Shown here piece by piece: positions 28,601 to 36,800 of a stretch of 64,000 nt of DNA (positions are counted from its first letter, which is position 1; each line of letters starts with the position of its first letter). The notes beneath the pieces were generated by a model. The model was not told the DNA's origin. It ran no database searches and saw nothing but the letters and a program-made list of their open reading frames with translations. Where the stretch lies: positions 62,001-126,000 of the IMG/VR virus record IMGVR_UViG_3300032286_000710, one strand, 5' to 3'. The DNA comes from a virus. A program made the translations under genes and the position numbers.

Positions 28601-30839
28601 TGAAATCTACATAAGAAGTTAGGAATGGGCTTAGTGAAGGAGTATGATTAAACGAAAGATCAAATTGTTTTGGATTAAAATAATCTCTACCAGAAAGAAC
28701 ATTTCCATCATTACCCCTCCATCGTCTGGAATAATTTGATTTTATATACTCTGGTGTTGTTAATCCTGTTAATACTCCGCTAAGTTTTACATTGGTGTTT
28801 ACCTGTGTTCCATTAACATTTGATGATGGTAATAGAGTAATATTTTTACGTAAAGCATTTTTATCTACCGGACTACCAAGAGTATGCATTTGAAGTGCAT
28901 TAGCAGGCTTATAATATACAACTAATTTGACACTGCAAATAGATGCCCCACTAGGAATAGGACAAATATCTAAATATAGATTTTCAAAAAGAGAACTAAT
29001 AGAGTATTTCTTATATCCAAGTTCATATGGATTTTGATAAATGTCTAGTGGGATAGTATATTCTTGGAAAGATGTACTATTAACCAGCGGGGTGCTATTA
29101 AGTATATAATGATCACCTTCTGGAGAAGAGTCTTTTTTAAAGTACTCGGATTGATCTGAAAGACTACTATCAGAAATACCAAATGTCTTATAGGTGTAAC
29201 CAGAGATATCTGGCACTGAATTAGTATCAAAAACTAGCGCACCGCTATTTTGTACAAATCCGCCAACTGCCTGTGTAACATTTAATAATTTATCATCACT
29301 GTATCCAACAACATCTATTGTATAGTCTGGAGTACCGGTAGCTTTTTTAGCAATTACTTTTAGTTCTAAACTGTCTATATCAAAGAAGTTATCGTTATCT
29401 AAATAATTTACAAGTTTGGCATCATTAAAGTCTTTACTGCCGCCAAAAGAGAATGCCCCATCTATATAATTGTCATAAGCTTCTCTGTCGGGCTTTGTAT
29501 TAAACTTTAATACTATTCTTCCACTATCTGAAACCGGGGAAGAATTTATTACAGTAATATAATCTCCAGTTAAGTCATTTCTAATTTTATTTAGTAAATG
29601 GGAAGCACCAGAAGATGCTGTGTTATCATAGTTTATGTTATTTGTAGTTGATCGCCAAATGCTGCTAGCCTGTGGATAAATACCATTATCAAAATTATAT
29701 GTTAATAGTTCAGTTGGAAGTAGTGTTCTCTTTTCTCGTTCAGATTTGTCTCTAACTTGAGAGTAAAAGTTTAGGTAACTATCACGAAGTATTCCAACAC
29801 CGCCACTGCTACCAATTTCAAGCGATGATATATTTAGGCTAATGAATGGATTGGGGCTTATATTATTTGGATTGATTATACACGATTGTTCGTAACCAGT
29901 ATCAAAATTGCTAGTAAATGGGTAAGCATTACAATCATATGCTATATTTAATGTAATAGTATAAGAACCGGCAGCATCCATCAATGGATATTTGCTGTCC
30001 CAAGTTGGTAGCAATAGATTATTAACTAGCGGTTTAGATAAATAGGTAGTATAATAAGTATCACCACGGATTAGCATATCTTCATATTGAATTATTAAAT
30101 TGCCGCTAGGATCTTCAAATTTAATATCATATATTTTATACTGTTGTGGTTTTCTTTGTATATAACTATCAAATGGTGCTGATGCTCTAATAGCTAAATA
30201 GCTTAGTTTAGCAACTGATACTGGCTTTGCAACGCGAAACTTATACTGAATATCACCAGAAGTAAAAATTGTAATAGTAAGAGCAAATGATTTTGAATCA
30301 TCAGATATAACAGATCCAACCTTGCCATTATCTACATAGTCTCCAGTAAAAACCCCCTCATCAATACTGCTATATATGTTAGTTGGATTAAATATATTAT
30401 TTTCAACTTTGTAGACATTTATACTAGTATTAGTAAGTTTACTTTTGAAAGAAATATCTTGAATAGGATATAGTTTTTCATAAGCTCTAAAGCCGGGTTT
30501 GTATCCAGCAAACTTATCTGTATAAGAACTCTTAAAATTTCCAGAAGAGGATATTCTTGAATTAACACCAAGGTTGGCGGTTGTATATCCCCTAATATTT
30601 CCAATGCCAAATTCAGAAAAATCTTCTTTGGGCGAGAAATCGACATTCTCATTAGCTAATAATTTAGCAGTACCAGATAGCGAGGTCTTTAGGTTTCTAT
30701 AAACACCTTCTTGTAATCTGATAGTTGCAATAGAAGAGGGTCTAGACGAAAGACCATGATTAAAAGATAAAGTTGCTAGCAGGCGACTATCAGCACCTAG
30801 CCTAGTCTTATCGTTTGTACTGCAAAGTAAAGAACTCAT
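19626..30839 (-). CDS. Giant virion protein with FG-GAP propeller motifs and vWA-like insert
   Basis: At 3737 residues this is the largest gene here, overlapping the tape-measure gene by 4 bases (ATGA). Residues about 814-984 look like a LamG/concanavalin-type domain. Seven FG-GAP-like motifs appear: FGKSI...LLAIGSP (about 1690), FGHSV...IVVGGP (1805), FGHAV...LVVIGSP (2105), LGYSV...VVVASAP (2235), FGYSV...KILVGSP (3320), FGHSV...TIIVGSP (3400) and FGSNV...IFAGCY (3512). Several are followed by a closing strand such as AGSVYMFEK. Near 1970, LYVDNSSSLGRDSLEPAID has the DxSxS pattern of a vWA metal site. Two GATase-like segments (about 2360-2430 and 2684-2836) share a W-L-A-x-G-D strand. LNLF repeats lie near 1294-1330 and at the C-terminus. 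It probably forms tail-tip or side-fibre adhesion structures; the role is inferred from position and domains. Confidence 0.65.
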   Translation of the reverse strand: MSSLLCSTNDKTRLGADSRLLATLSFNHGLSSRPSSIATIRLQEGVYRNLKTSLSGTAKLLANENVDFSPKEDFSEFGIGNIRGYTTANLGVNSRISSSGNFKSSYTDKFAGYKPGFRAYEKLYPIQDISFKSKLTNTSINVYKVENNIFNPTNIYSSIDEGVFTGDYVDNGKVGSVISDDSKSFALTITIFTSGDIQYKFRVAKPVSVAKLSYLAIRASAPFDSYIQRKPQQYKIYDIKFEDPSGNLIIQYEDMLIRGDTYYTTYLSKPLVNNLLLPTWDSKYPLMDAAGSYTITLNIAYDCNAYPFTSNFDTGYEQSCIINPNNISPNPFISLNISSLEIGSSGGVGILRDSYLNFYSQVRDKSEREKRTLLPTELLTYNFDNGIYPQASSIWRSTTNNINYDNTASSGASHLLNKIRNDLTGDYITVINSSPVSDSGRIVLKFNTKPDREAYDNYIDGAFSFGGSKDFNDAKLVNYLDNDNFFDIDSLELKVIAKKATGTPDYTIDVVGYSDDKLLNVTQAVGGFVQNSGALVFDTNSVPDISGYTYKTFGISDSSLSDQSEYFKKDSSPEGDHYILNSTPLVNSTSFQEYTIPLDIYQNPYELGYKKYSISSLFENLYLDICPIPSGASICSVKLVVYYKPANALQMHTLGSPVDKNALRKNITLLPSSNVNGTQVNTNVKLSGVLTGLTTPEYIKSNYSRRWRGNDGNVLSGRDYFNPKQFDLSFNHTPSLSPFLTSYVDFTNVVGDNILSSSGTVVGQTENNLNILSNFGWRYSSNQLFTLTTTPYKTISWKDNIFDAFDRAARISSDDQLELYILNNDSFTNYGDTSKNFGFTLFLRFTPDQVTNTLLNNNLIFAYENNITWSIVLVYESGVLKLKVKDSNDNIITLSDTQNISQYQFPLSVLITYNDDNTYRYKLYTENELATSFNNMRAASQPQISTKILTGGTSYIGYSNQYSASPPLPMFLHEVGWSNGRCNIVEYNPNAFGFLNQLTASEFFSSHRMHFNNIFSANARSNQYSYVDDDISLWHLGDFRVCQFSPDFDFFTKRDSKDFLSFNLKHNGSGYSQITNLPLPSNVNLSGVAYHTQIENDFLRFNLSNIPTIDKDRFYAIAPRISKTLPRGYKFNEEAICVDTIVEHDTSNDIVWPNGKIGPKLIVSLYAKTQDNADRPSKSFGLINRSTHYLEPSGCIRKLTSKFSFTDLLDDSEPWALFDKESYTKEFKEKYFSQDIDDMFLQYDLVYPSGRPFSSLIKLHSSNVRLDDAIYISEKSSGQLNLVTSGQQYQVSKLNLFAPENGPIIYSGVNLFVSGNGPIGSGLNMFVGSSGYPCYSPYLTMHTISIGSISTEDQVFGDMFGSSPIKGLGLSVSGQFMTETNMPLSIYGSGYYSESYVNLSTLVQDDIVKNEYINLAIRGISKSQDFYPYSSMPFYVYGQEFSTEINNYTPLFVLSDDFSRVVDSGSLSLHTVNYPISDSLANSSASIKWTHDNVGQNITVQDNSYAYVDSDDNIRGVDLLCYGTCSYNNRCSEAVVDIHGVKWYDPEVCVDGGIFRAKSTYTNLSYPSGSFRHTISQNEATNIATENLFTLSTESNDFISTESSLNTVVYDIMPYSGHFYGIRKYTGLAPNLPYSINITGKSGSTNPIDIPTEIVEVEYNKNETNQVSTDYSGFRLLSSVTKTSGDEFGKSIASKDNLLAIGSPKRSIVYNSGVGSNLTLQEAGTVFVYRRQERPSGYNWPLDNYKSPWVLETALTLPSGMLKDYYTQSELDLGLSYNLKPTQTKWFVGQEGRQFGHSVDLSVNKNEKSLGENSRQTIVVGGPSAKWTPRIFDNNPPSGVNIGLMVFTDEFTPRIHAPLPNRPFRTIGYEEVLEAIKDKDIIFNYFGNPRIKFNTKLMICQPIADSPDIVPPSFPDKPDFMVLNSISRNDGYELNLTKTEAIVSGMKDAFFEAFPYDATKIHNNIPPILGLYVDNSSSLGRDSLEPAIDQFISFYKKYSFDNGLRDFNGVKESGQVIEYIPDTYDAENWVEMSTSILSEVLDTGNLVKNNQVRFLTASVGTFNTNLGAFNIPPESGGKAYIFEKESGNWNLIQEIRSPNVTYSNPDRFGHAVSISDDGELVVIGSPYINQAVTMYERKEEERDRFYSLLPDWVIRNYPEKYAPALYSYDQSIKNSEDIKSLYLALTPEHKFKSRVDLGIEEYQNIYTFDYSSMQPNGSWSFIPDAVAPTSRLGYSVDVNEDGSVVVASAPTDSLNLYNDSNIYYNYGGKYSTGYNDPYSIVPNNVKSSWSSSVNAGSIHVFESRKYYPHNQAIEYGRFGNLHEIDSNNTPDSGHFHYLADIFEDKNFVKTEFAQNSIPKEAGLVFIITPKEDAITESDEVYNNIYNWLALGDRNLVLVANDPIWEDAGKYKNSNDILNKLLERLNSRMRIVPARSKYESLPVGYSTFNNIIPSFIPQGSTSTYVQRTSLRGSGVADIKIYYPGYKEIMPCEEVGDCTPEQTTVQIQSRCEMPLIHYGDLRSQWNASCCTNGGLLIYGHNWPFIFGSYKPACGDTEFPDNPKANFEPIPLLAAAEKVTYDVNYPAVPAQYKNFPIYETVYTSTPYYTFGSPVSQVPDFIWDSGTVPSGLSLNVSSSISEGRFYQPEEGLLQAKGISKINVTPYISKEVVADKNYYCVEHSYAKTTSKIIILAGVETESKSALYSGQGDQNVKFYANLVSKNLKTKGYSDIAQLGAWTGRKSFTDGYANSLLKTVFRNGNKVVEDVDTSFTVADRVCLTNVFNVAWVANIVSQPSSLELGDIKTWLAYGDKKLIITCGNDLDSLKNAQTLCSKLGVSVGPVFLTYLDQYAQNNSGFEINDGHQAGGQFNNNKIEYFTAGVTFYPLKLTSGGIGVAYNDQPIYDDVPKTNTNIYWDMNAGVTKLSIPAIPCSGYKLFITTLSETSSETAPLDIDIENATYLPNLPYPIDYASSQVNELNSDGEVTPYKLIENGVPTARCEGTATKTIDLQVSSGVDNINVYISCAIQRFAIGSQFIPKTTKLMGISGVLIPVYQSNTVVGSQIPTNQFETVKISEEEPAFTETVQLIRPISTDNTKYCSDKCLAKGLGGQLIDDGPVVAAQEVEILSPFNVGVARSRITVITDSSILQGRYVADEGGVIPVDTLTFIRSLYPETNFPSTTYGRQFDKYKKLISPERGSPSKYFGQGALSGLNVNFGNAGTVALSTINQYESQYDPKYVTRPDIPWKDETEEKKILEIKNQFISGFLSSQISSASTARFSGIVDGIMYSDATIAGGLPQLLKDKGYDYLDLDKLPSGYRGDLFGYSVCVRGEKILVGSPFSAFGSESITPWSSGLQLRLGYDGGAGSVYMFEKPSEDSWTCSRKFRPQSLMGQLSGVNTLSDHFGHSVAMQNDTIIVGSPNHDYGNYYGVVFNSGSFARKNFNPQFDIPTYNVSDLGYSGVRATLNSDGIYGKNTGAIYVYENKITDWENKKQGWKLIEKILPSPKVPSGSLSISERFGSNVYLSRPYRSDADYTIFAGCYTASGDGILNIGAAYSKDIMLRKQRPSLANSGAWIDAKVFGDTWSGDDHIVNLRFSNSGNNISYYGSGVVVSNSDGEIFVEVSGQDPSTRGFISHRPYIESIIGQYQYGQILENGMILFCEGQNPPPSSQINLFIDVENSAYVYNTLGLYGSVMTDVVSTSPSGLNLFIESPSGITSSLNLFAPSGIGSLNDNLNLQVRGK

Positions 30840-33800
30840 ACTACTCCCGAATTTTCCTTTAGTCTTCCGCCGTCACCGGCAACTAATCTAGTTTTGACAA
30901 GGTTAAAAATCTCTTGTTTTACTTGAGATGTTACAGCCTTTAATAAACCGCCATCATTTAGGTTAATATTTACGTTTGTAGAATCTAACTTGATAGTGAT
31001 CTTACTATCCCTTAAAGACTCAACATTCTTAGATAATTCTCTATTGAAATTTTCAAGGGCGGTAGCAAAGTTTGACATTCCTTGGCTTTGCTGTTCTGGA
31101 CCATTACTACCTTGACCTCTATATCTAACCACGCCACCGCTTGCCATAAGGGCTGTGCCACCACTACTAGATACACCTCCAAGCCCACTATTCATCGCTT
31201 GTAATATTTGTAAATTATTGCCCCGCTGGACTGCACCCCTATTTACTACAAATTCACCGGGAGTTAGCATCGCTGGGATAGTATCAGTTCCGCGAGGCAC
31301 GAAAATACCACGACTTGCATATACCATGCCACCTCTAGACATTGCTTTTTGGTCTTCTATTGCTTGAGCCTCTGCCGCAGCCTTATTACCCTTGGCCATA
31401 ACCTCCTTAAACTTCAAATCAGCACTATTTACATTAATTGTGGCTGTTTCAACTTGCATTTCGGCCATTTGAGTTCCCATATTGCCAGTTTCGCCTAGCA
31501 TTCCACCTAATTCACGAAGCCTAGCCTTACTAGCCTCTTCTTCTGCGGTAGTTCCAGCCATAACTTGGGCGGCTCTCATGTCTGTTACACCCCTAGATGA
31601 TAAAGCAGCATTGGCAGCAGTTTCTGATAGACCACCAGCACCAGCTAATTGCTGACCATATAAACTTTGAACGCCAGCTTCTTGTTGACGTTGAATATCT
31701 TGAGATGCCATTCCAAGAGCATCAGCACCATAAAGATTTTGTAATCTGGTATCACCACTAGCTATAGCAGCGGTAGCACCAACGGCAGATTGCTTCTTGA
31801 AAAAATCTTCTACATCTCCCTTAATAAGAGATTCCATAGAATCTTTTTCAAGTTTATTCTTTTCTTGAGTAATCTTAAGTTGTTCTTCTTCTAGCTTGAT
31901 TAAGCCCCTAATGGTATCAATTTGTGTTTTGTATGCTTTCTGTAGATCTTTTTGTGCTTCATCTGCTTCAACGCCAGATCTCTTTTCCATACCGCCCTGC
32001 TGAGTTCTTCTTCCTTCTATATTAGAGAATCCTGCCATAATCTCAGCATTTCTTCTTCTTAAATCTCCAACATCTCCACTCTTCATATTTGTTAATCCTA
32101 GTCTGCTGCTTTCAACATTAGACTTAGCTAACAAATTATCTTTTCTCTCTCGTCCAGTAACGGCTTGACCGCCATACTTACCTTGAATTTCTCTACCTTC
32201 CATCACAAGATCAAGAGCTTCTTGTTGTGCTGCTACAAGATTTCTCTCAGAATCAATTCTCTTCTTGGTAAAGTCAATTAATACCTGTTCTGCTTTTGCC
32301 CTTTCTTGAGAAATTTTCATTATGGGTTCAAGCATTTTTTGCTGAGATTCAGTGAGCTTATCTCCAAAAGCACTTAAATCTCCACCAATTATCTTATCTA
32401 CATCACCCGGTTCTAATTCTAATGATTGTATAACTTTCTTGAGGTTTTCTTTTGCTTCACCATTTCCCATATCTTTAGTTAATTCTTCTGCAAATTTATC
32501 CTTTAGCTTATTAGCATTTAAACCCTTAAAATCTTCAGCTTTCATTGACTTTTTGATATTGGCAAATGCTTGAGTATAATTAGACTGAGCTTTAGTAAAT
32601 GCAGCAACATTGCCTTCAAACTTTTGAATATATTTTTCAGAAGATCCAAACTCTCTAAGATTATCTGAAACTCCCTTTACAGCACTTTGGATTTCACCAG
32701 AATCCATAGCCTGTGCAGCACTACTCATTGCTGATTGTAAAAACTCAACGTCATTTACGAATGATGATCCGCCCACTTCTAAACCGGCAGAGAATTTACT
32801 CATGCTAGCTGATAATGCAGTAGCGGTTGCTGTTGCAGAACGTAAACCAAGATTTAAGGCATTATATAATTCTTTCTGACGTTTAACTTCTTTTTCTATA
32901 TTCTCTATTTCTTTATTAACTTGTTTTAACTGTTCTTCCATTTGAGCAGCAGCGGCAAAAGCTGCTTTAGCTCCTTGTTCATCTCCCTTTAATGCTAAGT
33001 CTCTACCTAATGCTTGTTGAGATTTCATTCCAGCCAATAAGCCTTTAGTGGCTTCGGCTTTAACCTCATTTGTACTTTTACCCCTAGCTACTCCAGATCT
33101 AATAGCGGCTTGTCTAGCTGGAGCTTCAATATTAAAAGCTTCTTGCTGTTGCTTGGCGGCTGAGTTTATTTGATCTGCACTTTCTTTTCCTAATCTTGTA
33201 TTACGCGCCCCCGTAGTCTCCATAAATGGATTTAAACCACCTAAAGCTCCAACATTTCTTAGAAAACCACTATCACTATAAGCATTTGATCTATTTTTGA
33301 CATTTTCTTTCGCAAATGAAGAAGCCCGATCCATTTGAGCATTTGCTTCTCCGCTTTTAGCTCTAATCTTTGCCAAAGCATCAGAAGCTGAAATAGTTCC
33401 TTTTTCAAAATCGCTCATTGCTTCTGTAGAAACTTTTTGAGCTTCTTCTAATGACTTTTGAGTTTTTACCGCTCCAGCTTGGGCTGCGGCTAACGCTACA
33501 ACGCTATCAGTTGTTGTTAAAAATGATTGACTAGCGTTAATAAGACCAACGCTAAAACCAACAATAGCACCAGCTGCTGCACCCACCGCTGTTCCTAGAA
33601 CCGGAATAATACTACCAATAGCAGCACCAGCCGCTGTTGCTGATAATACTCCACCAGCACCACCGGCACCTTTTTCAAAATTTGCTTTTTCAAGGGCAAC
33701 CTTTTTAGCACCTTCTACGTCGCCTGATTCTATAGATTTTTTTAATCTACCATCAAAATTGTAAATACTTTCTGCAACAATCTTAAAAGCTTCTTGAGCA

Positions 33801-36800
33801 AGGTATGCACCACCAGCAATAGCGAGTAATGGGCCAGCCAGTTGAGTTACAGCATTAACAGTTTTCATAATGGCTACAGATGAATCTCTGCCAAATCCCA
33901 ATCCTTGAGATGCGCTAAGAATACCTTTTTTAGCACCTGTACCTAAACCACTACCGCCAAAAAATTTCATAATAGACTGCGATTTTAATTCTATGCCAAA
34001 GGCTTGTAAAGCAAATAATACTCCAGCTAGCGTAGTTACAATTCCAAGAAAAGAATGTGATAATTTAGTCAAAGCAGATGAGTTTTCGTCAAGGGGAGGA
34101 AGCATGGCTTGTAATGACGCTGTAACCATTGATACAGCAATAGCTGCTCCACCAATATCTTTTGGCATCATTCCACCTAAACCGCCAGAGCTTGGGCTTT
34201 GAGATTGCCTTTCACGATTTTTAATTCTAGCTTGGGTATAAGATTGTTGTCTATCTGCTTCTCTAAAATTAGATTGAGTGCCACCCTGTAATGTAGAAGT
34301 TACGGCGGTAGTTGCAGCTTGTTTATTGGATTTAGCTTGTGCTATTAAAGCACTTTGCCTATCCATCAACTGGGTTTGTTTGTCTATAGTTACTGCGTGT
34401 TTTTTCTTTATACCTTCTAATTTTTGTTCTTCAGCAATAGCTTTCTTATCTATTTCAATCCTTTTCGACTCAGCATCAATTTTCATCTTAAGGATTTTAT
34501 TAGCGGCTGGACCAGTTGCAGCTGCTTTTCCTTGTTGTGCGGCTAGAGTTGCTAGCACTTTGTCGTAATTGCTAATTCTTCCATCTAAAGCCGAAGATTC
34601 TTGATATAAAGCATTAGTAATCTTACCTTGTTTGTCTAATGAGGTAGATAATATTTTGAGATAATTACCAGTTTTTTTCATTTCTTGGGATGTGGCAGCA
34701 ATTTCACTCTGAATTGCTTTATTATCAGCTAATCCAGAAATACTAGATTTAACACTACTAGATGTTACCCCACCCCCAGCAGCAAAGTGTTGAACAACTC
34801 CACCGCTAGCATATTTGCCAACTTTATTCATCCTATTTAACGCACCGTAACCAATCTTTTGTGCAGATGATCTATTAACAACAAACTCACCGGGAGTTAA
34901 TAAGGCGGGAACTGTGTCAGTACCAACTCCACCACCAGCTGCAAATTCACGGCGACCTTCATAGTCACGCATAGTCTTGCCTCGTACAGCTAAAGATGAG
35001 GCTATTCTGTTCTGATTATTAGCTTGATTTTGCTGCCATCTTCCATAAGCTGCGGACTGTGGTGGCTTATATGTTGTAAGCCATTTTGGGGGTTTAATGC
35101 TACCTTTTCCACCCCAACTGGTATATATAAAATCTCCCCTATCGTTTCTTGAAGTAAATAAATCGATAGCATCTTTTTCGCTTAGAGATGGATTACCCTG
35201 CAATTCTCTCATTGCTTTAACAACGTCAGAAGCTAAATATTTTTCAGTTCCTTGATTTATTACTTCTCCACCTTCTGCAAACTTTTGAATAAGGCCACCA
35301 AGATGTGCTTGTACTGCTTTTTTACCTTTAAAAGCGTCTATAGTTCTGGGCATCACAGATTTTTCTGAAGACATTGGCCCCATAAATTCTGTTTGATTAT
35401 TTATTAATCTTATATAATCATCAAATACGTCTAATGCTAATTGATTATTAATTTTTTTGGTAAATTCATCTGAAGAAATATTAGTTCCTCTATGCCCCGG
35501 ACTAACTTTAGCATCTACATAATTTATACCAGCTAAATTTCTATACATGCTACCTATTGGTCTAACACCTCTAGTAAAATCGAATGGTCTTCTAGATTCA
35601 GATCCAGAAATAGGCTTATCATTAAATGAATCTAAAATAATTTCAAATAAAGATCCAATTAAACCTTTTGGCAAAGATTTTCTAAAATCTTCTGTAAATG
35701 TTGGTGGAGAAGCTCCAGATACACCCATGCTATTAGCAAGTTGACCAGCACTTTGAATTACGGCATTTTCTATTGCTGGACCAAGAGCATTATTAAATGC
35801 TTGGTATTCATCTTTAGTTACCCCTTCTGCTTTGGTCTGATAAATTTTAGAACCAAAACCAAGAGCTTGAGACATTATTGCATCTAATTGCCCTTTTGGG
35901 GTATTACCGCTATATCTTTGTAATAAACTAGAATTACCAAGAGGAGGAATGCCGGGAGTAGCGGTCAATACGCTTCTAGCATTTACGGAAGCTGATCCAT
36001 TTATGGCAGTAGCTGTATCTGGCTTTTGATTGTTTAATAAATCGCCTACAGCCATACCTGCATTACTTTGAGTAGCTATTCCTCCAGCTGCATATCGGTT
36101 ATTATTCATAGCAGCTAGTGTTCCAGCACCCATCTTATTAACGCTACTCTTGCGTATAACGAACTCGCCGGGAGCTAACATTGCTGGCACAGTATCGCCA
36201 TTACCACTACCGGGAACTAATCCGCCCCTAGCAAACCCAAGAACTTTACCGCCCTTATTATATGTTCTGCCAGAAGCAGCACCGCTCATCATACCACCAA
36301 AGAAACTACCCATACCCTTAACTAGTTTAAATGCTGTTAAAGCAGCAAGCATTGGTAATAGGGGCTTGATAGAATCTCCGATTTTAATTAATGCTGAAGC
36401 TAATGATAATGCTGTATTTGCCATCACTTGGAAAGTAGAAGTTTCAGTAATACTACGTACTAATGCCAAGAATTCTTCTTTAACTTTCATTATTCTAATC
36501 GCAAGTGCCGCTTGTGAAGATGCAGCATCTTGAGTTAAAGAATCGCCCGCCTTCATTGCAACATTAAGCGCAGATTGAGCAGTAGAAAATTGCTGTAACA
36601 GTGGAAGAACTTTACCAATCTGTCTGAATCCACCAAGCTCTTCTGCAATTCTAATGAAAGTAGTATCACCTTCACCAAGTCCAGCTAGTGCTTCGCTTAG
36701 TTTTTTAATAGCCTCATATGGGCCAACGAACTTACCATTCAAGTCTACAAGCTCAACACCAAATTGTTTTAAGAACTCAATAGTCTTGGGTCGCTGAATA

